A DNA stretch of 19,232 nt from DTFZ01 sp964510055 (lineage in GTDB: Bacteria > Bacillota > Clostridia > Christensenellales > SZUA-584), in contig CAZDZY010000057.1 in assembly GCA_964510055.1 (NCBI GenBank), forward strand, positions 1-19,232. The letters run 5' to 3'. A model generated the notes under the pieces. The model did not search any database. It was not told the origin of the DNA and worked only from the letters and a program-made list of their open reading frames with translations. This document shows positions 13,752 through 19,232 of the stretch, piece after piece (position 1 is the first letter of the stretch; every line of letters begins with the position of its first letter). Both the position numbers and the translations under genes were made by a program.

Positions 13752-15347
13752 ATGAAAAGTCGTTTTTTTACCAAAGAAAAGCTGACCGGCCCAGCGGCGA
13801 TCATCATTTATCTGATGGTTTTGAATTTCGTTATCCATATGGTCACGGGGTGGATGTACGGCTTCTTCCGGGATGAGTTCTATTATTTGTCCATGAGCGA
13901 CCATCTTGATTTCGGGTATGTCGATATCACGCCTATCGCCGTTTATATAATGGCTTTGACAAAGCTTCTGTTCGGCTCATCCGTATTTGCCATACATGTT
14001 TTCCCCGCAGTAGCCGGTTCCTTCGTTATTCTTTTCGGGAGCCTGATCGCTAAAAAGATGGGCGGAGGCCGTTTTGCGCAGATACTCGCGGCTATAGCCG
14101 TAATGTCCGCTTCAATGTACATATCGTTTGCCGGATCCTTTTCGTATGACGTTTTCGATCAGCTGATGTCGGCTGTTGTCATTTACCTGCTTGTCAAAAT
14201 ACTTAAGGACGAGGGCACAAATAAGACTTGGATACTCCTCGGATTCATGGCGGGCATAGGCATCATGGTGAAGATCACAATGGGCGTGCTTTTGGTATCG
14301 CTGGTGTTCGGTCTGCTGATGACCCGCGCCCGCAGGTTTCTTGCGAATAAATGGTTATGGGTAGCCGGGGCCATCGCTCTTGCCTGCTTCATGCCCTATG
14401 CCGTATGGCAGGCGCAGCGGGATTTCCCTTTCCTTAATTATCTCGGCAATTATGTGCAGTACAGGTCAACCCACGCCACGGCGTGGGAGCTGTTCATATA
14501 CGAAGTTTTGGTCATGAACCCTGTTTCTATCGTTCTCTGGCTGGGCGGCCTTCTTCTCCTTTTTACAAAGAAGGGGCGTGTCTTCCGGCCTTTCGCGTGG
14601 GCGTTCATATTCTATTTTGCCGTTGCCGTCATATTCGCCATCAAGTATTACGCGCTCGCCGGCGTCTTTTTGCCCCTGCTTGCCTATGGCGCTGTATGGT
14701 TCGAGCGGGGCTATAAGCGCATAAGACAGCCGGAAGAAGAGAACCGGGAGAACGACAAAAAGATATGGAATGGATCCCGCGCGATATATGCAGCTTCGAT
14801 GGTGATCGTCGCTTTAATGGTGTACCCTTCCAACACCCCTGTACTTCCGGTACAGGATTATATCGCGTATAATAGTATAACCGGCTTCGGCACAAGCGTT
14901 AAATCGGAGGACACGAAGCTTGCCGCGCTGCCCCAGCACTTTGCCGACCGTTTCGGATGGGAAGAGTTTGCCGTGGCTGTATCGGATGTCTATCACAGCC
15001 TGCCCGAACAGGAGCGGAAGGAATGCCGCATTTTCTGCGGCAACTACGGCGAGGCGGGGGCTATAGACTATTACTCCGATAAATACGGCCTTCCCGGCGC
15101 GATAAGCGGGCACTTAAGCTATTACTATTGGGGTTACGACGATTACAACGGGAAATGCCTTATCGTTGCGGGCTATAACGGCGATATATATGACTACCTG
15201 CGGCAGCACTTCGGAAAGGTGACTCTCGCGAAGATTTTTCACGCCGACTATATAATGCCTTATGAAAACGATACTCCCATATTTATTTGCAGGGATTTGA
15301 AAATACCTGTAGACGAGATGTGGAAGCAGATACAAAGCTTTGGCTAA
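13752..15347 (+). CDS. GT39/PMT_2-family membrane glycosyltransferase
   Basis: I prefer ATG 13752, with GGGG about 10 bases upstream; GTG 13725 in the same frame is possible but lacks a ribosome site. The 531 residues contain a first membrane segment followed by RDEFYYLSMSDHLDFGYVD, where Asp41-Glu42 match the catalytic acidic pair in the first extracellular loop of PMT/ArnT-type enzymes. About ten further hydrophobic segments follow to about residue 330. A soluble C-terminal domain (about 370-531) follows. The family transfers sugars from polyprenyl-phosphate donors to proteins or lipids on the outer membrane face. Substrate cannot be predicted; targets might be the many surface proteins encoded nearby, but that is speculation. 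Upstream and downstream genes are separated by a terminator and opposite orientation, so it is likely monocistronic. Confidence 0.82.
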   Translation: MKSRFFTKEKLTGPAAIIIYLMVLNFVIHMVTGWMYGFFRDEFYYLSMSDHLDFGYVDITPIAVYIMALTKLLFGSSVFAIHVFPAVAGSFVILFGSLIAKKMGGGRFAQILAAIAVMSASMYISFAGSFSYDVFDQLMSAVVIYLLVKILKDEGTNKTWILLGFMAGIGIMVKITMGVLLVSLVFGLLMTRARRFLANKWLWVAGAIALACFMPYAVWQAQRDFPFLNYLGNYVQYRSTHATAWELFIYEVLVMNPVSIVLWLGGLLLLFTKKGRVFRPFAWAFIFYFAVAVIFAIKYYALAGVFLPLLAYGAVWFERGYKRIRQPEEENRENDKKIWNGSRAIYAASMVIVALMVYPSNTPVLPVQDYIAYNSITGFGTSVKSEDTKLAALPQHFADRFGWEEFAVAVSDVYHSLPEQERKECRIFCGNYGEAGAIDYYSDKYGLPGAISGHLSYYYWGYDDYNGKCLIVAGYNGDIYDYLRQHFGKVTLAKIFHADYIMPYENDTPIFICRDLKIPVDEMWKQIQSFG

Positions 15348-15420
15348 GGCATGATACCTGAACTTTAGCGGCAGGCTATGATGGGAGAGGGAGGCTCCCG
15401 GATCACGATGGAAGCTCCGG

Positions 15421-15912
15421 TTAATTGTCATCGATTTCAAAACAATAAAACTTCCTGTCGACTTTCATTACGGGAAAGCTTTCGGGCAGCTCTTCCATGC
15501 TTATCTCTTTGAATCCGTTTTTTTTGTAGAATCTATGGGCTGCCGTAAATTGCGGAGTCGTGCCCAGGTATATACTGCGGAAACCTTTTTGCCTTGCCCG
15601 ATCGAGCAGCCGCGCAAGAAGGCCGGCCGAAACTCCTTTTTCCTTCCCGCGGTATTCCTTCGCTACAAACATCTTTCGGAGCATTGCGTTCCCGTTTCCG
15701 ATATTTTTTAAGCCTATAGTCCCCGCGACTTCGCCGTTATCCAAGGCCACCCAGAAGCTGCCGCTGTCGCGCATATAAAATCTTTTTATATCCGCAAGAT
15801 CAGGCTGGTCTTTTTCCGTTATCGGGATGCCGTATTCTTCCCGCTGTATCTTTAATATCATCCGCATGATATCGTCCCGGTATTTATCTTCGTATTCGAA
15901 TATCTCTATCAT
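15421..15912 (-). CDS. GNAT-family N-acetyltransferase
   Basis: On the minus strand the ATG follows GGGAGAGG closely. The 163 residues fit one GNAT domain: strand FWVALDNGEVAGTIGLKNI, strand AMLRKMFVAKEYRGKEKGVS carrying the acetyl-CoA pyrophosphate-binding R-G-x-x-K-G-V-S loop, helix AGLLARLLDRARQKGF, then IYLGTTPQFTAAHRFYKKNGFKEI, the classic C-terminal strand and A-x-x-F-Y-x-x-x-G-F motif. It transfers acetyl groups from acetyl-CoA to an unknown amine, in the cytoplasm. It lies 58 bases downstream of the EamA transporter gene on the same strand and may be co-transcribed with it, suggesting export plus modification of a small molecule (inference). Confidence 0.88.
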   Translation of the reverse strand: MIEIFEYEDKYRDDIMRMILKIQREEYGIPITEKDQPDLADIKRFYMRDSGSFWVALDNGEVAGTIGLKNIGNGNAMLRKMFVAKEYRGKEKGVSAGLLARLLDRARQKGFRSIYLGTTPQFTAAHRFYKKNGFKEISMEELPESFPVMKVDRKFYCFEIDDN

Positions 15913-15970
15913 AAGCCTCTCCCGATCTTGTTAATAACGCGGCAAAAGAGCTGCTCGCAGGGGGCGGTCT

Positions 15971-16900
15971 TCATACCCGGCCGGCGTCTTCGGCCGCTTC
16001 GCGGATCGCGCGTCGTTTTGAAGAAACGCGGGCGCGTATCCTGTCCCCGAAGTTGAAGATGAACATTCCTGTGAGCACTATGGCGCCGCCGGCAACGGTC
16101 GACAGGTCGGGCAGTTCCCCGGCAAGCAAAAAGCCCAGCAGCGCGGTAAGGAACGGAGTAACGAACATATAGTTGCTGACGGACGATGTCTGTACCGCTT
16201 TCTTAAAAGCCTGCGCCCACGACGCAAAGGCTACGGCGCCGCAAAACACCCCGAGTATGATTACGTAAAGAAAACTTAAGGGCGGGGCGCTGCCCGCCTC
16301 CTTTATCGAAGCGGGGGAGAATATGGCGAGCATCGCCGTTCCCGCGAATATGCTGTAAGAGGATGCCTGCAGCCCGGAATAGGTCCTCGTAAGCTTCCGC
16401 TGCAGCAGGTTATAAGTGCCTAAAGAGACTGCCGTAAGAAAGAGCCAGATCACCCCGGGGTCGAACGAAACAGCGTTGTTCATAAGCGCCAGCACAGCCA
16501 CGCCCGAAATCTCAACAGCGGTCGCCGCCCATTTTACAGCGCCCTGTTTTTCACGGTAAAATACGCGTGCCAGCAGCGCGGTGACCACCGGCGCTACGGC
16601 GAGTATGACGCTGCCGGTCGCCGCCGACGCTGTTTCCAGCCCTTTGTTGAAAGAGACCATGCAGAGAAAGAATCCGAAAAAGCCTGCCGCAAGAAACCAC
16701 TTTAAGTCGGCCGTCTTCGGCAGCTTTACCTTTAAAGCCAATACAGCGGCGAGCAGAACGCACGAAGCGGTGAAATAGCGCAGAAAGCCGAGGGAGAACG
16801 AAGAAAAATACTCCAGCGCCAATCGTGTAATAACAAAGGCAAGCGACCAGAAAAATATAGTCAGGCATGCGTATGGATGAAAGCTTCCGCGTAATTTCAC
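15971..16900 (-). CDS. EamA/DMT-family transporter
   Basis: I choose GTG at 16900 (minus strand), six bases after GAGGT; the frame is open to an ATG at 17050, but that would run through the promoter and give an atypical hydrophilic extension. The resulting 309 residues are the normal length, with ten predicted membrane helices in two EamA repeats (first FFWSLAFVITRLALEYFSSF, second near VIWLFLTAVSLGTYNLLQRK) and a basic C-terminal tail. Members of the drug/metabolite transporter superfamily export amino acids, nucleotides or other metabolites. Substrate unknown. It is divergent from the MarR gene, with separate promoters in the 290-base gap between them. Confidence 0.85.
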   Translation of the reverse strand: MKLRGSFHPYACLTIFFWSLAFVITRLALEYFSSFSLGFLRYFTASCVLLAAVLALKVKLPKTADLKWFLAAGFFGFFLCMVSFNKGLETASAATGSVILAVAPVVTALLARVFYREKQGAVKWAATAVEISGVAVLALMNNAVSFDPGVIWLFLTAVSLGTYNLLQRKLTRTYSGLQASSYSIFAGTAMLAIFSPASIKEAGSAPPLSFLYVIILGVFCGAVAFASWAQAFKKAVQTSSVSNYMFVTPFLTALLGFLLAGELPDLSTVAGGAIVLTGMFIFNFGDRIRARVSSKRRAIREAAEDAGRV

Positions 16901-16936
16901 AGTTATACCTCGCTCAAATAAAGAAATATACAAAGC

Positions 16937-16965
16937 AGTATAATACATAATATGAATAAATGCAA
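16937..16965 (-). promoter_or_regulatory. Predicted promoter of the EamA transporter gene
   Basis: On the minus strand TTGCAT (plus 16960-16965) and TATACT (plus 16937-16942) are 17 bases apart, about 36 bases before the GTG start. This supports the shorter start choice. Confidence 0.6.
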
Positions 16966-17137
16966 ATAAAAACTTGCAAGAAGCAAGAGATAATTTACGA
17001 AACCGTAATTTTGCGGCCGTTGTTATGCCTCTGTTATAGCGCTGTTTCAATTACCCCGCGTTAAAATATTATTATCCGTATGACGCAAAGCTATTATGTA
17101 CTTGCATTATTGCTGATATAGTTTTGAAGAAAAATAC

Positions 17138-17177
17138 TTGACAATAAAAGTACTATATAGTACTATGCTATATAGTA
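17138..17177 (+). promoter_or_regulatory. Promoter and operator of the MarR operon
   Basis: TTGACA (17138-17143) and TACTAT (17161-17166) are 17 bases apart. The perfect 16-base palindrome AGTACTATATAGTACT (17149-17164) fills the spacer and enters the -10 box; CTATATAGTA is repeated at 17168-17177. A dimeric regulator, most simply MarR itself, bound here would block RNA polymerase. Confidence 0.65.
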
Positions 17178-17189
17178 AGGAGGTATCGG

Positions 17190-17636
17190 ATGCAAAGCAC
17201 GCAAAACGGAGGGTTTCTCATATCGCAGATAAAGCAGGTGCAGGGCAGGGTATTCGAAAAGATACTAAAAAAGGCGGGCATCGGGGAATATAACGGCGCT
17301 CAGGGGCGCATACTGTACGTGCTCTGGCAGGAAGACGGATTGCCCATAATAGAGCTCTCTAAAAGGACGGGGCTCGCCAAGACTACTCTTACCGGCATGC
17401 TCGACCGCATGGAAGAGCAGGGGCATATACAAAGAAATTACGGCAAGGCCGACAGAAGGCAGATCAAAATAACCCTGTCCGATAAGGCAAAAGAACTTAA
17501 GGGTAAGTATGAAAGCGTGTCGGCCAGAATGGCTGAGGTTTTCTACAGGGGCTTTTCGGAGCCCGAGATAGAAGGGTTCGAAAAGCAGCTTGGAAGGATA
17601 TTAAAAAACTTGACGGAGGCAGAGGGAAGGATATGA
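17190..17636 (+). CDS. MarR-family transcriptional regulator
   Basis: ATG follows AAGGAGGT at 7 bases. The 148 residues are typical in length: helix GFLISQIKQVQGRVFEKILKK for dimerisation, then the winged helix-turn-helix with IIELSKRTGLAKTTLTGMLD as recognition region, and the wing with KADRRQIKITLS, the conserved Asp-Arg of the family. The C-terminal helix closes the dimer. It is translationally coupled to the flavoprotein gene, whose ATG overlaps its stop (ATGA, 17633-17636), so the two are co-expressed and probably autoregulated through the palindrome at 17149-17164. The inducing ligand is unknown; in such pairs it is often a redox-active or aromatic compound. Confidence 0.9.
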   Translation: MQSTQNGGFLISQIKQVQGRVFEKILKKAGIGEYNGAQGRILYVLWQEDGLPIIELSKRTGLAKTTLTGMLDRMEEQGHIQRNYGKADRRQIKITLSDKAKELKGKYESVSARMAEVFYRGFSEPEIEGFEKQLGRILKNLTEAEGRI

Positions 17637-18073
17637 ACAAGGAAAGAAAAAAGGAAGCCATTGAACTGGTGGAGAATGCCGGAGTAGCGTATATATCGTC
17701 TTTAGACGGCGAAGGCTACCCGAGCGTAAAGGCAGTGCTGACCCATAAGCACGAGGGGATAGCAGTACACTATTTTTCTACTAACACGTCGGCTAAAAGG
17801 ACGCAGAGGTTTCTGAGCGACCCCAAGGCGAGCGTCTATTTCTGCTACGCCGTAAACGGGGATTACAGGGGCCTGATGCTGGTGGGGAATATGGAAGTGC
17901 TGCGCGACAAGAAGCACCGCGAGATGCTCTGGCATGACGGATACGAGATCTACTACCCCAAAGGAGTAGACGACGATGATTACAGCGTGCTCAAGTTCAC
18001 CGCCTTTAAAGGCAACTATTACCACGGCCTTCACAACGACTCGTTCACCATGGAGGAGTTTGAGAAGATATGA
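17633..18073 (+). CDS. Pyridoxamine 5'-phosphate oxidase-like flavin-binding protein
   Basis: Start overlaps the MarR stop by four bases (ATGA), with GGAAGG upstream. The 146 residues form one split-barrel (PNPOx-like) domain: AYISSLDGEGYPSVKAVL as the first hairpin, HYFSTNTSAKRTQRFLSDPKASVYFCY with the FMN-phosphate-contacting region, LMLVGNMEVLRDKKHREMLW, and YSVLKFTAFKGNYYHGL near the end. It resembles the general-stress-protein 26 type group, which binds FMN or F420 and reduces small molecules; no vitamin B6 role is implied. Control by the adjacent MarR regulator suggests a detoxification or redox-response function (inference). Confidence 0.85.
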   Translation: MNKERKKEAIELVENAGVAYISSLDGEGYPSVKAVLTHKHEGIAVHYFSTNTSAKRTQRFLSDPKASVYFCYAVNGDYRGLMLVGNMEVLRDKKHREMLWHDGYEIYYPKGVDDDDYSVLKFTAFKGNYYHGLHNDSFTMEEFEKI

Positions 18074-18094
18074 GCAGTTTGTCCGGCATGATCT

Positions 18095-18126
18095 GATAAA
18101 AGAGCCTTCACAGGCTCTTTTTTATC
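18095..18126 (+). terminator. Intrinsic terminator of the MarR operon
   Basis: GATAAAAGAGCC and GGCTCTTTTTTATC enclose TTCACA, giving a GC-rich inner stem (AGAGCC/GGCTCT) with an A-tract before and T-tract after it, 22 bases beyond the stop codon. Confidence 0.85.
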
Positions 18127-18222
18127 ACAGAAAACCGGTAAGCTAAGTGCATAGGAAGTCGGGTAGCTTCAGCGTTTAGCTTTAATTCGGATATAAATGA
18201 GAAAATCTAATTAGATAGAAAA

Positions 18223-18338
18223 AAGATTCTTCACTACGCTGGCGCTCCGTTCAGAATGACAGAATGAGTTTGTAATAAAATATTTTAAACGATTATACCA
18301 CAGGTGTCATTCTGAGGAGCAAAGCGAACGAAGAATCT
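18223..18338. repeat. MITE-like inverted repeat element
   Basis: The left arm (18223-18261, AAGATTCTTC...TCAGAATGACA) and right arm (18304-18338, TGTCATTCTGA...GAAGAATCTT) are inverted copies: outer 10-11 bases match exactly on both ends, with a diverged middle rich in GCGCTCC/GGAGC. The 42-base centre is AT-rich. Similar GTCATTCTGAG...GAAGAATC units are widespread palindromic intergenic repeats in bacteria. No coding capacity. Confidence 0.65.
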
Positions 18339-18452
18339 TATCTCTATGCGGCCTGCGGAACCGACATAAGCCGGAAGGCTCCGGCAAGATTCCTTTATGG
18401 GGCTTAATATAAACTATTTATTATGGCGGGAAGCCCTGGCAATTAACAGGTA

Positions 18453-18481
18453 TTGGATTTTTTGAACATATGTGCTATAAT
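18453..18481 (+). promoter_or_regulatory. Predicted promoter of the ATC-hydrolase-like gene
   Basis: TTGGAT (18453-18458) and a consensus TATAAT (18476-18481) with 17 bases between. It overlaps the possible upstream TTG start of the next gene, which argues that translation begins at 18513. Confidence 0.65.
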
Positions 18482-18512
18482 CACGTATTACCAAAATATT
18501 GTGAGGTTACTT

Positions 18513-19055
18513 ATGGACGAATTTATTAAGCATTTCGGCTGGCTGCAGGGTACTCTTAGCGGGCCGGTATCCGATTTCTTCGCGGAGGGCTCGGAAGAAT
18601 ACGCCATAATAGAGCGGCTGAAAGAAGGGTTTGGCAAGCGCGACACGGCCGAGCTGCTAAAAAGCATGACTGCCGAATACGGCGATAAAGCCGGAGAGAC
18701 CGTGGAAGAGTACTTAAAGCTCAACATACAAAGAGACTGGGCGGGAGTAGGCAAAAGGCAGGCGCATGAGGGCACGGAGATAGAAGATTTTATACGCGTG
18801 CTGTGGGAACCGCTCAAGAGCCAGGGATTCGAATTCACATCGGCTAATGATAACGGGAAGACGACTTTTTGCGTTACCAAATGCCCCCTGTTCGATCTGG
18901 CGGAAAAGACCGGCCTGCACAAGTGGCTCTACCACCTTGGGTGCTCCACCGATTTTCACACAGCGGGTGCTTTCTGCCCCAAGATAGCTTTTAACAGGAC
19001 TAAGTCGATGATGGAGGGGCACGAGTACTGCAACCACCAGTATTATTACAGGTAA
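18513..19055 (+). CDS. L-2-amino-thiazoline-4-carboxylate hydrolase-family protein
   Basis: ATG 18513 follows GAGGT by five bases; the in-frame TTG at 18453 coincides with the promoter and is rejected. The 180-residue protein has a helical N-terminal half and a conserved C-terminal half with TKCPLFDLAEKTGL, a GCSTDFHTAGAF stretch, KIAFNRTKSMMEG and a final YCNHQYYYR, with Cys and His residues placed as in the ATC-hydrolase family (PF14196-like). The founding enzyme opens the thiazoline ring in L-cysteine production from DL-ATC; most members are of unknown function and share only the fold. It has its own promoter and terminator. A smaller protein with a similar Cys pattern is at 10868-11317. 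Confidence 0.75.
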   Translation: MDEFIKHFGWLQGTLSGPVSDFFAEGSEEYAIIERLKEGFGKRDTAELLKSMTAEYGDKAGETVEEYLKLNIQRDWAGVGKRQAHEGTEIEDFIRVLWEPLKSQGFEFTSANDNGKTTFCVTKCPLFDLAEKTGLHKWLYHLGCSTDFHTAGAFCPKIAFNRTKSMMEGHEYCNHQYYYR

Positions 19056-19071
19056 AAAAAGCTGAAAACGG

Positions 19072-19106
19072 ACAAGCCTTTATTTGTAAGAGGCGCTTGT
19101 TTTTTC
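19072..19106 (+). terminator. Intrinsic terminator of the ATC-hydrolase-like gene
   Basis: ACAAGC (19072-19077) and GCTTGT (19095-19100) pair, with CT/AG extending the stem across a small bulge, followed by TTTTTC. Confidence 0.6.
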
Positions 19107-19181
19107 ACACAAGCTGTGCTATGCTAAAAAAGCTATAAAAGCAAAATTGGGAATAATAATTTTTTCGTAAGCCTCTGATTG

Positions 19182-19220
19182 TTTTGGAGATACGAGTCAA
19201 AGAATCATTTTTCTCCAAAA
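19182..19220. promoter_or_regulatory. Inverted repeat before the gene beyond the right edge
   Basis: TTTTGGAGA (19182-19190) and TCTCCAAAA (19212-19220) are exact inverted copies 21 bases apart, just upstream of the AAGGAG ribosome site (19227-19232) ending the window. It may be an operator or a leader hairpin for the next gene. Confidence 0.45.
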
Positions 19221-19232
19221 TAAAATAAGGAG

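Larger units (their letters stand above)
18074..18512. other. Intergenic region without a gene
   Basis: 439 bases with no supported coding frame. They hold the MarR-operon terminator, the inverted repeat element at 18223-18338, a GC-rich stretch with short inverted repeats (GCCGGAAGGCTCCGGC, 18370-18385), and the promoter at 18453-18481. Confidence 0.6.

Noticed and set aside
15348..15420. Bidirectional terminator between the converging glycosyltransferase and acetyltransferase genes
   Set aside because: Short GGGAG/CTCCC complementarity exists near 15380-15400, but there is no T-tract on either side, so I could not support a terminator.

Overview
The window looks like chromosomal DNA of a low-to-mid GC Gram-positive bacterium, most likely a Clostridia-type Bacillota. 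The grounds are AGGAGG-like ribosome binding sites before almost every gene, sigma-A-type promoters with 17-base spacers, intrinsic terminators with T-tracts, lipoboxes and C-terminal membrane anchors typical of single-membrane cells, and frequent ATA/AGG codons. This placement is inference; no rRNA or tRNA gene is present to fix it.

Layout. 2-2476: 3' part of a large secreted protein with an N-terminal beta-sandwich module, two InlB-type repeats and six fibronectin type III repeats, closed by a strong terminator. 2477-2884: intergenic DNA with a dispersed-repeat relic, a GC-rich inverted-repeat block and a promoter. 2885-6268: three co-directional genes for signal-peptide, membrane-anchored proteins with CARDB/DUF11-like beta-sandwich domains. 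6460-7485 (minus): a lipoprotein with a C-terminal SH3-like domain and its own promoter and terminator. About 7680-10130: a strongly AT-rich island holding a DUF4365 protein (PD-(D/E)XK-type nuclease fold) and an amino-DNA methyltransferase that looks truncated, followed by a fragment in another frame. 10256-11317: an autoregulated TetR repressor and a small Cys-rich protein. 11413-13014: two tandem DUF2807 lipoproteins. 13109-13531: a two-CBS-domain protein. 13752-15347: a GT39-type membrane glycosyltransferase. 15421-16900 (minus): an EamA exporter followed by a GNAT acetyltransferase. 17190-18073: a MarR regulator translationally coupled to a PNPOx-fold flavoprotein. 18074-18512: a terminator, a MITE-like inverted repeat and a promoter. 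18513-19055: a protein of the L-2-amino-thiazoline-4-carboxylate hydrolase family. The window ends at a Shine-Dalgarno sequence of a gene lying beyond it.

Much of the region serves the cell envelope: surface adhesion-like proteins, three anchored beta-sandwich proteins, three lipoproteins and a glycosyltransferase. Small one- or two-gene regulatory units (TetR, MarR) are interspersed, each with a visible palindromic operator. The part most likely to be an accessory or defence system is the AT-rich DUF4365/methyltransferase pair: its base composition differs sharply from both flanks, and nuclease plus methyltransferase is restriction-modification logic. Its methyltransferase seems damaged, so it may be a decaying system. 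No tRNA, rRNA, CRISPR array, transposase or integrase gene was seen.
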